From assembly GCF_050113715.1 (NCBI RefSeq), contig NZ_JBNJQR010000004.1, forward strand, positions 62,001 to 126,000: a stretch of DNA of 64,000 nucleotides, written 5' to 3'. This document shows, in pieces, positions 34,084-43,477 of this stretch (the stretch's first letter is position 1; the number at the start of each line of letters is the position of its first letter). The notes below the pieces were generated by a model. It searched no databases. It worked only from the letters and a program-made list of their open reading frames with translations, and was not told the origin of the DNA. The DNA comes from Brevibacillus_H ginsengisoli (lineage in GTDB: Bacteria > Bacillota > Bacilli > Brevibacillales > Brevibacillaceae). The position numbers were made by a program, and so were the translations under genes.

Positions 34084-36630
34084 CTACAAGCTGAATGCTC
34101 TTCTTAACAAGACAACCATTTCTGCACGCGTCGCATTGGCGTTCGGATGGAATCTTGAGTAATTATCCCCTTTTACCCAGGAGTGGGAATAAAGCGACTC
34201 GATGGCTGGAGAAGCCCAATGAGAAGCCTTGACATCGATGAAAGATGAATAATCGCGACTATAGGTGTATAAGTCCTTTGCGCGCGCAACCATTACGGCC
34301 ATCTCCGCTCGGGTAATATATTGGTCCGGTTTGATTCGCTCGTTCGGGTACCCCTTGAGAATTCCCATTTTGTACGCCTTCAGCATATCGTTATAGGCCC
34401 AATGAGAACTTCTTAAGTCCATAAAAGGATTGGTCGATGATCGACTCGGATAGATTCCGTTTCTGTTTAATGAACGAATAAGCAAAGATGAAAACTGCGC
34501 TCGGGTAATGGCCTGATTCGGCTTAAAAGTATAATCACTGTAACCTTTTACAATGCCTAAACTACTCAGATAGGAAATGTCCGCTTTCGCCCAATGCGTA
34601 CTAATATCACGGTACCCATTATAGAGCGGCTCTCTTTTGACGACGATTCGATACGTGTCGTATTTAAAAGGATTTGAGTTCGTTAACCTGATATAATAAG
34701 TGCCTTTCGGTAGCTTCCATCCAAGTATCGTTTTGTTTTTGGCCGATAATTGGGCAACTTCATCTTCGTAAAATAGCGCGTAGTCAAAACCACGTTCACT
34801 ATATAGCGCTAGCTGCACACCAGATTTTACTGGTATATACGGCGCCTGTATGGTTATATACGAATCGGTGGAAAGCTGAAACGAAAACCAGTCAACATCC
34901 GCTCGTGTCGGAAATGTTCCTGTCATTAACGTACCCGACCCAAGTTTGGTTGCCAGACGATAGGTGTCGTTGGGTTCATTCAAATCTTTACGTTCTGGCG
35001 TATAGTCTACATCAAGCCTGTACGTGCCTGTAATCTGGTTCCCACTATAATCGCTTACCCTCATGAAGTATTTACCAGGTGAAACATCAAGACTAGACTT
35101 CTCCGTAGGGTCTAATCGTTCTCCATCATCTGATTTATCCACAAACTGGTTTCCCTTGGTGATATAGAGGACAGGGTCGGCTCGAAGATTGTCAACGGAA
35201 AGCGTAACATTCAGCTTCCCATAATCACGTACATAATAGGAGAACCAATCCATATCGTTAGGTTTGTGAAAATTACCGACAACACTAACCCGATTACCCG
35301 GTGGCAGTGGACTAGCCAACTTTTGGTCATCATTGTATTCGTAACGATCAGGTGCCATCGTAAAACGGCTGGTCAACGTATAACTGAAGTTTCCCATTTG
35401 ATCGCTTCGTACGAACTTGATGTAGTAACGCCCCGGATTAACGGAAACAGTTGTCGAACCATTGCCCAAATAATAGGTTACCGGTGTATCTCCATCTTGG
35501 TAGAATGTGGCCGCCAACGGAGCGTCCGAATTAGTCTGAACCCGGCTTTCAAGTGTTAATTTTCCCTCATACGGAATATCCGTATAATACCAATCAACTG
35601 TGTCTCGAGCATTCAAGACCGCTCTCAATTGAGTCTCAATCGGAAATGCTTTGGCAGTAGACCTTGAATTGTTGGGTTCCGATATATCGTCAGGTACAGA
35701 AGTTCGAACCGCGATATTGACATTAAGCAGTCCATAACCCGTCTTGGGATCCCAACTTTTCCCTCCCAGATGGGTCGCGGTATAATAAAGCAGTTGCCTA
35801 ACATCCAGCGGCGAATAATTAGGATGTTCGGATAAAATCATGGCGGCAGCGGCGGCTACCTGAGGGGCTGCCGCAGAGGTTCCCTTAACCGTACCGTAGG
35901 AACCGCCCATTTTGGTTGTGAAGATATTCCAGCCAGGAGCCATGATTTTTAATTCATTGCCATAGTTAGACTGATAGATTGGAATGTTCTTTTCGTTTAC
36001 CGCTCCCACTGAAATAACCGTTGGATAAGCACCGGGATAAGCTACCTGACTTCCCTCGTTACCTGATGCCGCAACCAGAACAACCCCTCTGGACTCCGCA
36101 TAATTAACCGCATCCTCCAATGCTTTGGAAGGGGTCAAATTGCTTACAGACATTAGAATTACCTTGGCTTTGTGATCGACGGCCACCCGAATTCCTTGAG
36201 CTAGGATATTAACGACCGTTGTGCCATTCCGATCGAGAACCTTGATCGGCAGAACCTTGGCGTCCCAAAGCACACCTGATACCCCAATTCCGTTATTTCC
36301 CTTGGCTGCTAAAATACCGGTAGTCATCGTACCGTGACCATTATTGTCCATATACGACCGACTATCCGGATCAAGATTAATACCGGGCAACAGGTTGTCC
36401 TTCAAATCCGGGTGATTCACGTTTACACCTGAATCTAATACAGCGATAATTACAGAGCTGCTTGTCCTCACGTCCCACGCTTGATCAGCTTTGATCTGCT
36501 TTAAATGTGTCTGATTGTTGATATAACGGTCATTTGCTGTTTCTGCCGAAGCTATTTTCATCTGCAGTGGAAGTAAACAAAGGCCAATTACAAGGGCAAG
36601 GACATATCGAGTGACTACAGATATTTTCAT
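34084..36630 (-). CDS. SLH-anchored subtilisin-like serine protease with PPC domains
   Basis: This is a surface protease of the S8 family. ATG 36630 is chosen because AGAAGGGA is correctly spaced; the protein has 848 residues. Signal peptide 1-29 (cleaved near IASA). The catalytic triad is complete: D66 in AVLDSGVN, H99 in NNGHGTMT, S252 in GTSAAAPQ, with oxyanion N191. Three pre-peptidase C-terminal (PPC) beta domains follow (about 310-650: EPNNSRSTAKAF, EYNDDQKLASPL, EPNDTYRLATKL). Three SLH repeats at the C-terminus (about 665-848) should bind secondary cell-wall polymer. It has no recognisable inhibitor propeptide. It may mature or trim S-layer proteins. Confidence 0.93.
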   Translation of the reverse strand: MKISVVTRYVLALVIGLCLLPLQMKIASAETANDRYINNQTHLKQIKADQAWDVRTSSSVIIAVLDSGVNVNHPDLKDNLLPGINLDPDSRSYMDNNGHGTMTTGILAAKGNNGIGVSGVLWDAKVLPIKVLDRNGTTVVNILAQGIRVAVDHKAKVILMSVSNLTPSKALEDAVNYAESRGVVLVAASGNEGSQVAYPGAYPTVISVGAVNEKNIPIYQSNYGNELKIMAPGWNIFTTKMGGSYGTVKGTSAAAPQVAAAAAMILSEHPNYSPLDVRQLLYYTATHLGGKSWDPKTGYGLLNVNIAVRTSVPDDISEPNNSRSTAKAFPIETQLRAVLNARDTVDWYYTDIPYEGKLTLESRVQTNSDAPLAATFYQDGDTPVTYYLGNGSTTVSVNPGRYYIKFVRSDQMGNFSYTLTSRFTMAPDRYEYNDDQKLASPLPPGNRVSVVGNFHKPNDMDWFSYYVRDYGKLNVTLSVDNLRADPVLYITKGNQFVDKSDDGERLDPTEKSSLDVSPGKYFMRVSDYSGNQITGTYRLDVDYTPERKDLNEPNDTYRLATKLGSGTLMTGTFPTRADVDWFSFQLSTDSYITIQAPYIPVKSGVQLALYSERGFDYALFYEDEVAQLSAKNKTILGWKLPKGTYYIRLTNSNPFKYDTYRIVVKREPLYNGYRDISTHWAKADISYLSSLGIVKGYSDYTFKPNQAITRAQFSSLLIRSLNRNGIYPSRSSTNPFMDLRSSHWAYNDMLKAYKMGILKGYPNERIKPDQYITRAEMAVMVARAKDLYTYSRDYSSFIDVKASHWASPAIESLYSHSWVKGDNYSRFHPNANATRAEMVVLLRRAFSL

Positions 36631-36766
36631 AGATTCGCATCCCTTCTTCCCTATTGAGTCAGTCATTTGACGACTGAGCCGCAGCCTTAGGGAGGTATGC
36701 CTGCTCATTATTGTTAGTACGAATAAGTGGCCCGTTTCGTTACAGATAGTTGGTTCGTTTTATCAA

Positions 36767-37648
36767 CTATTTTCTAAGTCGTCCAGACCATTTGTCTACC
36801 GCATCGAGCAAGTTATTGTCGAATTTGGAAGATTTCTTGCTGCCTGGGTCCAAATTCTCACCCGTTAACTTTTTAACGACGCCTACCAATAGATCTTTTG
36901 CATCTTTTTCGTAATCTTTGAAATCCTCCAAATCACGTTTGTCTGAGCTCACCAGCCAATCTTGCAGAGCGCTCAGTGCCTTTTCCTTATTTCGTACGGC
37001 ATCGTGAATGTCATCGATGATGTCTTTCATGTTTCGTTTGTTAGACGACCCCAATTGGCGTCCCAATTCATCAGCTAATGCGTACATTCTTTCATCCATG
37101 ATGTCAAATGTCATACTGCGGTAATTCAATTGCTGATGCAATAGGTTCATGTCAGGATCTCGATTAAACGTAAGCTTGGCATAAACGACGGAATCCATAT
37201 CCTTTGAGACGTTCATAAGAGCCTTGGCCAATGTCGAGATATTGATGATATCTTGTCGCATCATCCCTGCATGATAGTTGTTTGCGTCATAAGGGATTCC
37301 AGACATGAAGTTAGGTGAACGAGTCGAGCTTGCGTTATTTCCTGTTGTCATTGTCGTATTCGCTTGATTCGTCGTTCCTGCTCCACCAAAGAACAAGTAC
37401 GCTTGATATGTATTGACATCGTAATAATAAGCCGCTTTGTTCCGATCACGAAGAGTATCCATAGGCACATAAAGCTTCCCATCAATTATTACTCCTCGAT
37501 CAGAAATAGGTGAACGATCAATCATCAATTCGACTTTATCGTAATCTCCTACCTTACCAAAAGGACTACCTCCCGCGGCCCACGCCGTAGCCGCTACACT
37601 GCCCAAAAGCGTAATCGCAACGGCAACAGGTACTAACGCTTTTTTCAT
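36767..37648 (-). CDS. Exported protein with copper-amine-oxidase-N-like domain
   Basis: ATG 37648 follows GGGAG at proper distance; the protein has 293 residues. The signal peptide is MKKALVPVAVAITLLGSVAA, cleaved near AWA. Residues about 35-85 (KVELMIDRSPISDRGVIIDG, then KLYVPMDTLRD) resemble the copper amine oxidase N-terminal (stalk) domain common on Gram-positive surface proteins. The rest is helical and charged, with no motif I recognise. It has no catalytic oxidase domain. It lies 137 bases upstream of the SLH protease gene in the same orientation. Confidence 0.75.
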   Translation of the reverse strand: MKKALVPVAVAITLLGSVAATAWAAGGSPFGKVGDYDKVELMIDRSPISDRGVIIDGKLYVPMDTLRDRNKAAYYYDVNTYQAYLFFGGAGTTNQANTTMTTGNNASSTRSPNFMSGIPYDANNYHAGMMRQDIINISTLAKALMNVSKDMDSVVYAKLTFNRDPDMNLLHQQLNYRSMTFDIMDERMYALADELGRQLGSSNKRNMKDIIDDIHDAVRNKEKALSALQDWLVSSDKRDLEDFKDYEKDAKDLLVGVVKKLTGENLDPGSKKSSKFDNNLLDAVDKWSGRLRK

Positions 37649-37883
37649 CCTGATCACTCCCTACTATCTCTTTACTGGATGTATGCAATTTGGAGCAAAT
37701 CAATGTCGCTCCCTTTCTATCAATTGCAATGGTACCTCTTTACTATTATTAGCATAAGCGATAGCGTCGGTTTAGGACAATCTTTCCTTTTTCCCAAATT
37801 GTTCCTCGATAGGTTTAGTTCCATCATGCTCAAAACCCCTATCGTTCAGGACGTAGGGGTTTGTTTTGTGGGTATATCTACTT

Positions 37884-38861
37884 TTATTGAATCAGACCGT
37901 TGGAACCTTCACCAAAATCACGTGGTTTATCGGGTTTGGCTTTAGGAATAACGACCTTGCATTCTTCTGGATTCTCAACCGGTCTTTTCATGGAGTCAGC
38001 TGGAATATGGAAACCCCAAATACGACTGGAATTCGCGAGTACCTTAAGATTCTTCAAACCGAAATGCAGACGGGATACTTCTTCCCCTTGAGAATTGAAG
38101 AGAATAACCGGTACCTCCGTAAACTCCAAACTCTTATCGAGGCCGTTATGGAACAAGACCGCCACTCGCAAACCGCCCTCTTCAGCAGAATTGACACCCA
38201 ATACAAAAATCTCAACCTCGCCTTGTGTGGTTACTTGGTCCTGTGCGATTTTTTCATAGCGGGATTTTTCTTCGGTGGTTAATCCATCCTTCAGGTTCAC
38301 TTTGATCTTGCTATCCTGACGTTCTGGTCTCTGATAAACCAATCGAAGCGGTACTTCCTCTTCAGGGATGTTCATAAACTCTTCCCAGCGGAACATGAAA
38401 TCACACGGGCGGCTGCTCAAATCTCCCACCCCGCCAAACTCCGCCATATCAAAGGTCTTCGTTGCGACGACATTACCATTTGGATCAACAAGAGACAGCG
38501 GTAATTTATTGAGAGACACATCGCGATCTGCCGCATTGCGAATGAACGTCAATACGAGATACCCTTCATTTAAGACATTTGTAAAAAACGGAATGATACC
38601 TACTTCATTACGAACAATCGGCGGCAATTCATCGTGAATAAACTGCAACAGTTCAATTTCTGTATCCTGCAAGCGGCTTTCCCATTCGCCATGCAAAGTA
38701 AGGAACAAATCTTTGGAAGAGATGCGATTGGATGACTGCTCTGGGTTATCAATACCAGAAACTCCAAAATAGGATTCCATCTGTAAATTCTCGTGAACTT
38801 CTTCTCTTACTTCTTCCAAATCATCTTTGGATCCGAACCAATTCTCTAATAACCAACTCAT
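37884..38861 (-). CDS. SLAP-domain protein, accessory S-layer assembly family (paralogue 1)
   Basis: The SLAP family (TIGR04398/TIGR04399) is linked to S-layer protein export with SecA2 in Bacillus anthracis. The 325-residue protein has a basic/aromatic N-terminus (MSWLLENWFGSK), no signal peptide, and two beta-rich domains: one around FLTLHGEWESRLQDTEIELL to SRPCDFMFRWEEF, one around VEIFVLGVNSAEEGGLRVAV to SSRIWGFHIPAD. It is the most diverged of three tandem copies. ATG 38861 follows GGGGG. Lack of a signal peptide implies cytosolic or membrane-surface action. Confidence 0.82.
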   Translation of the reverse strand: MSWLLENWFGSKDDLEEVREEVHENLQMESYFGVSGIDNPEQSSNRISSKDLFLTLHGEWESRLQDTEIELLQFIHDELPPIVRNEVGIIPFFTNVLNEGYLVLTFIRNAADRDVSLNKLPLSLVDPNGNVVATKTFDMAEFGGVGDLSSRPCDFMFRWEEFMNIPEEEVPLRLVYQRPERQDSKIKVNLKDGLTTEEKSRYEKIAQDQVTTQGEVEIFVLGVNSAEEGGLRVAVLFHNGLDKSLEFTEVPVILFNSQGEEVSRLHFGLKNLKVLANSSRIWGFHIPADSMKRPVENPEECKVVIPKAKPDKPRDFGEGSNGLIQ

Positions 38862-38930
38862 CAAATAACCCCCTATCAGAAAGAGAAGGCAAAGCGCTTA
38901 ACAGCATTCACCTTGCCTGTCTGTTTGTTC

Positions 38931-39875
38931 TTATTCCGTTACTTTAAGCAACCACTTGCCTGGCTCGAAGTCCGGCTTCTTCACACGATCAGCAGGGAAC
39001 ACAATCAACCACGGACGACTTGTTCCTGGACGAACCACGATACTGCTTGCATCGATGGTACCTGAAGCGATCAGTTCCCCTTCAAATGTTGCCACACGAA
39101 TGTTCAATTTCTGCGGTTTATACTCCGTTGAAAGGGCATTGCGGAACAACAGTCCAACAACCAGTTTGCCATCCTTGGTTTTACCAAGATCGAACCCGGT
39201 AATTTCGACTTGATTTTCCTCCAATGCCGGCAAGCGGTTCGCAAGCTCTAACAGACGATTTTTTTGTCCTTCCGACATGCGAGCTTCCATTGCAGGCGAC
39301 AAGTCCAGATGCTTCGGCCAAACCATGGTACGTTTACCTAAGTCCAACTTGATCTTCCAACGATCAAAAATCAAGTTAGTCAACAAAAAGCTTTCTTTCG
39401 GGAAGAAAACCTCCCACGGACGGCTCGTATGGGCAGGAATCGCTCCTAGATCGGATAGATCAAATTGCTCACGGGCAAAAGCCTGATCCCCTACATAAAT
39501 CGTTAATCCCATCGTCTCAAAACGAAGAGGATAATCGGTAGCGTTCCGGAAAAAGGCGGTAACTGTTACGCCCTCTTCACTTGGCACGAGACTAAATCCC
39601 GCGATCCCAAAAGTCCCCTCAAGCATTTCAGGCAATTCAGCCTGCAAAAAGCGTAGTGTGTATTTCTTTTCCGCATCCAGATATTGTTCCCATCCTGGAT
39701 GAAGGGATAACTCGGTATGGATTCTTTTGGAGGAAGCCTGCTTCACTTCATTGGGCAGACCATTAACCTCGGAATGGTTCACAACCACTTCTTCTTGGAT
39801 GTCTTTTTTCAAATCCTCAAGTGATCGCATTTTTTGGTCATCCTTGGATAACCAGTTTTTAACAAACTCAAACAT
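38931..39875 (-). CDS. SLAP-domain protein, accessory S-layer assembly family (paralogue 2)
   Basis: This 314-residue protein begins MFEFVKNWLSKDDQKMRSLE. The first domain runs LSLHPGWEQYLDAEKKYTLR to AHTSRPWEVFFPKESF, the second VEITGFDLGKTKDGKLVVGL to VVRPGTSRPWLIVFPADRV; both end in the same SRPW-phi-phi-F-P block, so the domains are repeats. ATG 39875 is chosen because AGGTG is eight bases upstream. It follows paralogue 3 by 72 bases. The family is named for its role beside SecA2; no secA2 is in the window. Confidence 0.87.
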   Translation of the reverse strand: MFEFVKNWLSKDDQKMRSLEDLKKDIQEEVVVNHSEVNGLPNEVKQASSKRIHTELSLHPGWEQYLDAEKKYTLRFLQAELPEMLEGTFGIAGFSLVPSEEGVTVTAFFRNATDYPLRFETMGLTIYVGDQAFAREQFDLSDLGAIPAHTSRPWEVFFPKESFLLTNLIFDRWKIKLDLGKRTMVWPKHLDLSPAMEARMSEGQKNRLLELANRLPALEENQVEITGFDLGKTKDGKLVVGLLFRNALSTEYKPQKLNIRVATFEGELIASGTIDASSIVVRPGTSRPWLIVFPADRVKKPDFEPGKWLLKVTE

Positions 39876-39947
39876 ATCAACCACACCTCACAATCCGTCA
39901 AGTCCTAGAAGACCTGTAACTAATGATATATTTTTTGCCAAGAAGGG

Positions 39948-40925
39948 TCAAATCTGCGGAACAGAAACTCTCCAACGAGAGAGATCAGGATTCTCTTTCA
40001 CAATGCTTGCCTCTGGATAGATAAACAGCCACGGCTTACTTGTTCCCGGGTTGACGGTCAATCCCTCTAACTCAAACAGACCTTCCGCCACCTTCTCATT
40101 GGTGGCATCGTAGAGCATCAATGGCAATTTCTCAAACGACAGCGCTTGATCAGAACCGTTACGGATCAAAAGCATTGCCCGAAGAGATTGATCCTCCGCC
40201 CTGCTAATCTGGATACTCTGAATGTTCACTTCACCTGGTTGCAACCCAGGGAGGTTCTTAGCCAACTCGATCAATGAAGCCTTCTGTTCATCCGAGAGTG
40301 CCTTAATCCAGGATTCTTCCAACTCCAGTTGTTGAGGAAGGACGAGCTTCTTCTGGGCCAGTTCAAATGCAAGCTTCCAGTTCACCAGCATAACGTCTTT
40401 CTGAAGAAAGTTCTCTCGCTTGAAAACAAAGCTCCACGGTCTCGCATGATGAGCCGGAATCTCATCCAACTCCGACAGATCAAAGGTTTGACGAGCGAAT
40501 AACTCATCGCCTTGAATCAGGATCACTAACGGCATCTCCCCTAAACGAATCGGGCGCGGTAACCCATTGCGGACAAATGCCATGATTTCGACACCATCTT
40601 CATGTGGAAATATCTTCATGCCCGCCAAAGATACGTTACCACTAGCCATAGGCGGCAGTTCGCTCAACATAAAAGAAAGAGCGTATTTCTGACCGGCATC
40701 CAGTTCCATTTCCCAAGACGAATGCAAGGATAGCGGAGTATCGTTCAATCCCGTCTCCTTTTGCTCCTTGCTGATTGGTTCAGACTGAGATTGCTCTTGT
40801 TCCTTTTCTTCTCCCTTAGTAAAGGAGAGCACAGACTCTTCTCGGATATCGCCGATAAGTTCTGTATCTTCTTGCTTCAGACTCCCCTGGTCTTTCTTTA
40901 ACCAGTTTTTCATGAATGATAACAT
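39948..40925 (-). CDS. SLAP-domain protein, accessory S-layer assembly family (paralogue 3)
   Basis: This 325-residue protein begins MLSFMKNWLKKDQGSLKQED, then has an acidic/Glu-Gln-rich linker (about 25-65), and the two SLAP repeats LSLHSSWEMELDAGQKYALS ... HHARPWSFVFKRENF and VNIQSIQISRAEDQSLRAML ... NPGTSKPWLFIYPEA. It is first in the transcription order of the three tandem copies and is preceded by GGGGAG. Copies 2 and 3 are clearly closer to each other than to copy 1, consistent with successive duplications. Confidence 0.87.
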   Translation of the reverse strand: MLSFMKNWLKKDQGSLKQEDTELIGDIREESVLSFTKGEEKEQEQSQSEPISKEQKETGLNDTPLSLHSSWEMELDAGQKYALSFMLSELPPMASGNVSLAGMKIFPHEDGVEIMAFVRNGLPRPIRLGEMPLVILIQGDELFARQTFDLSELDEIPAHHARPWSFVFKRENFLQKDVMLVNWKLAFELAQKKLVLPQQLELEESWIKALSDEQKASLIELAKNLPGLQPGEVNIQSIQISRAEDQSLRAMLLIRNGSDQALSFEKLPLMLYDATNEKVAEGLFELEGLTVNPGTSKPWLFIYPEASIVKENPDLSRWRVSVPQI

Positions 40926-41069
40926 AACTGTACGCTCCCCATTTGATGCGTGATCAATTGTTAATCCTCACTATACCATAATACAAGTGTTTTTCCAAAG
41001 AAGGTCACTGTTTAGATAAAAGCGTACAACCTATTGATTGGAACAGATTGTACGCCACTCATTTTACCT

Positions 41070-42425
41070 CTATTCGTATCTCAAGTTAACAGTAAACAAT
41101 TGGGGTATTTCCAATGTCTCAAGGGATTTTTTGCCTCCATAAACATTACATGATTTCCTTAACAGATCATTATTAATGTTGATGGTATAGGTTCCCTTCT
41201 TATAACCATTACGCTTTATTATTTCTTGGATGTTGAACTCTTTTTTACCTTCATCCACATCATCTCCGTTTAGTTTGTCACCCAGTTCGTATAGGAGTTC
41301 TTCATCATTATACATCACTTCCAGTCTATTCGCTGAAGCTATACTTGCATCTGTATACCAATGATATTGACCAAATCCGATCGGTCCATATTCCCAAGTC
41401 ACATTTGGAATAAAGAAACTCCAGCCATCTCTTTTTATCTGCTTTTTACCATTTTGATACACATGATCTGCAAACAACGAGACATCCGCGAACTTTGATA
41501 ACTGGGCTTTTGAAGTAACCTGGATACTATCGCCATTCTTTAAATATGTATCATCCTTCATGACTAGATAGATAGGGCTGTTCGGCGTATATGGACCATT
41601 CTCTAACGTATCACAGGTTTCATTCGTGTCTGCTATTCCTTGATATAACCGAATCTGACGTGACCAGCTCAATTGTGGATTGTCTTGTGAAATATACTGA
41701 ACATTATAGGTACCCGCACCAAATTTGGAAAGATTCAAAGCTGTATGATCGTAGTTCAGATAATTGTTGTCTACGATTAACCGATTAACCACCCAAATTC
41801 CAGGGCCCTCCTCTGCGCCGTAACGGTTCCCAAAGCGGAAGTGATTCGAATCAGTTGCAATCCACGCAGCATAGATCGGGTCCTGATAGACTGTGTACAT
41901 TGTTGTAGAGGATGCCAAATCGTTGGCATCAAGTTGAAAACTAGATTGGGGATTTGCCCTCGTAACAATATCCATATTACCCATTAAGTTTTCCACTTTC
42001 TTCTCTGGAGCAGCTTGACCAGCTTGACTTGGGATATCGAGCTGAATCTTATAATTAAGCGCCCTGAATTGGGAATCCGCGGGAGTATAGGTGACCTGCA
42101 ATATGTAACCAGCGTATTGTTCCGGTATTTGTACCGTAAATCTTTGTGTATCGGTACTGCTCTGACCAGTTCCCGTGACAGTCCACCTTCCTGGTTTATT
42201 CGCATAAAGAGTAACGGGAGACAATGGTAAGGAAAGCGTTACTGTATCCCCATAATTCAACTTTTGTCCAGTCTCATCCGTTCCCTTAAAGATTTGTGGT
42301 GGAACAATAACATCTGATGAGGTTTTTTGAGAGGTTTCTCCATGCACTGGAGTAGCTACCAGATTAGTCCCTATACTAATAAAAGCCAGTATACAGACCA
42401 ACACCCCTATCATAAACTTCTTCAC
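41070..42425 (-). CDS. Secreted protein of unknown function
   Basis: I do not recognise a known family. GTG 42425 (451 residues, MKKFMIGVLVCILAFISIGT) is favoured because AGGGG is well spaced for it. The signal peptide ends near VHG. The mature protein is beta-rich with many aromatic and Asn/Asp residues: DTVTLSLPLSPVTLYANKPG resembles an Ig-like wall module, and WSRQIRLYQGIADTNETCDT contains one of only two cysteines. It has no protease or glycosidase motif that I can see. It is divergent from the agr locus, so the shared 200-bp gap could hold coordinated control. Confidence 0.7.
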   Translation of the reverse strand: MKKFMIGVLVCILAFISIGTNLVATPVHGETSQKTSSDVIVPPQIFKGTDETGQKLNYGDTVTLSLPLSPVTLYANKPGRWTVTGTGQSSTDTQRFTVQIPEQYAGYILQVTYTPADSQFRALNYKIQLDIPSQAGQAAPEKKVENLMGNMDIVTRANPQSSFQLDANDLASSTTMYTVYQDPIYAAWIATDSNHFRFGNRYGAEEGPGIWVVNRLIVDNNYLNYDHTALNLSKFGAGTYNVQYISQDNPQLSWSRQIRLYQGIADTNETCDTLENGPYTPNSPIYLVMKDDTYLKNGDSIQVTSKAQLSKFADVSLFADHVYQNGKKQIKRDGWSFFIPNVTWEYGPIGFGQYHWYTDASIASANRLEVMYNDEELLYELGDKLNGDDVDEGKKEFNIQEIIKRNGYKKGTYTININNDLLRKSCNVYGGKKSLETLEIPQLFTVNLRYE

Positions 42426-42559
42426 GAACATTCCCCTCATTTCGCCTAATTCTACCATCTAGTTAGTCTGCTATTATTATAGGTGATTCTACAAATTTAG
42501 ACAAAAGAAGAATTACAGGGAATTTAATACGGAATTATATACAAATATGGAAATATATG

Positions 42560-42588
42560 TTGATAGTCCGTTCCGCTTCTAGTACTAT
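42560..42588 (+). promoter_or_regulatory. Promoter of agrD
   Basis: TTGATA (42560-42565) and TACTAT (42583-42588) are 17 bases apart, 38 bases before the agrD ATG. An AGGAGGT Shine-Dalgarno follows. Confidence 0.55.
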
Positions 42589-42625
42589 GGAATTGTAAGA
42601 AAATAGTAGATTAGGAGGTATTGAA

Positions 42626-42748
42626 ATGAAACACAAAGTAGTAAGTGCATTCGGTACTTTAGCTGCTGTCATTTCTTCCATGCATGCCGCCGGAATTCTT
42701 TGCATGTTTAATATCTACGAACCCAAACCGCCACATCTACGAGAATAA
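42626..42748 (+). CDS. agrD: AgrD-type cyclic autoinducer peptide precursor
   Basis: This 40-residue peptide was found by reading the gap before agrB. It has an N-terminal positively charged amphipathic region (MKHKVVSAFGTLAAVISSMH), a small-residue segment (AAGIL), then CMFNI and the C-terminal tail YEPKPPHLRE. The pattern Cys plus four residues followed by an acidic/proline-rich tail is the AgrD layout (in Staphylococcus aureus CDFIM followed by DEVEVPKEL). The mature signal is predicted as a five-residue thiolactone ring Cys26-Ile30 with a short N-terminal tail. The strong AGGAGGT site lies seven bases before ATG. It is followed by a terminator and then agrB. Confidence 0.85.
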   Translation: MKHKVVSAFGTLAAVISSMHAAGILCMFNIYEPKPPHLRE

Positions 42749-42769
42749 TCGTTCAAAAAAATTCATGTA

Positions 42770-42800
42770 GAGCCTGCAATTTAGTTTGCAGGCTCTCTTT
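42770..42800 (+). terminator. Hairpin terminator between agrD and agrB
   Basis: GAGCCTGCAA (42770-42779) pairs with TTGCAGGCTC (42786-42795), followed by TCTTT. Partial read-through would give much agrD message and less agrB/agrC. Confidence 0.75.
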
Positions 42801-42856
42801 AATAGCAATCCCCATCCGAAATCGTCTTATATTTTGTGGAAAAGGGAGGAAATCTC

Positions 42857-43453
42857 TTGAGTATTATTGAAAAATTGTCTATGCGACTCGCTAAACAACT
42901 TCAAGCTGCTGGCAGTTCACACTCCGTCGGGGAGCTCTCACACGGTATTGAGATCATGATGCTGAACTTCCTTAACACCTTCTTCCTGCTTCTCCTCGCA
43001 TTACTGTTCGGCTGTTTTACAGAAGTGTCCGTTGCGACCGCAGCTTATATATTGATTCGCAACTTTACCGGAGGAGTACACTTTAGCAACCCTTGGTCTT
43101 GCCTCCTCTTCGGAAACCTCTTGTTATTTGCGATTGGCTGGTTTACCTCTTATCTGCCGATGACCCAGCCCGTGATGATTTGGACGACTGCCATTCTTTC
43201 CTGGATTCTTGGGTATACGATTAACTATCGGCATGCCCCCGCCCCTAATATGTACTTCAAGTTCAACCCCGTACAAATTAAACAAAATCGCAGCAGAGCC
43301 CTTCTCTTGATCGCGTGTTTAGGTATTCTTTCCTTATTATTTGGTTGCTTTGGTTACCTGCCTATCCTGCTCGCGATGAATCTGGCCATATTACTTCAAG
43401 CCATATTGCTTCATCCTGTTACTTTTTCTATAGTGAAGAAGATAGGATGGTAA
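42857..43453 (+). CDS. agrB: AgrB-family peptide-processing membrane protease
   Basis: AgrB cleaves the AgrD C-terminal tail and forms the thiolactone. TTG 42857 is chosen because GGGAGG lies seven bases upstream; the protein has 198 residues. The catalytic pair is present in GGVHFSNPWSC, where histidine and cysteine are exactly seven residues apart as in S. aureus H77/C84. HGIEIMMLNFLNTFFLLLLA near the N-terminus and four to six hydrophobic helices complete the family pattern. It follows agrD and precedes the kinase by 24 bases. Confidence 0.93.
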   Translation: MSIIEKLSMRLAKQLQAAGSSHSVGELSHGIEIMMLNFLNTFFLLLLALLFGCFTEVSVATAAYILIRNFTGGVHFSNPWSCLLFGNLLLFAIGWFTSYLPMTQPVMIWTTAILSWILGYTINYRHAPAPNMYFKFNPVQIKQNRSRALLLIACLGILSLLFGCFGYLPILLAMNLAILLQAILLHPVTFSIVKKIGW

Positions 43454-43477
43454 CATAGTCGCTCGAAGGCAGGTCTT

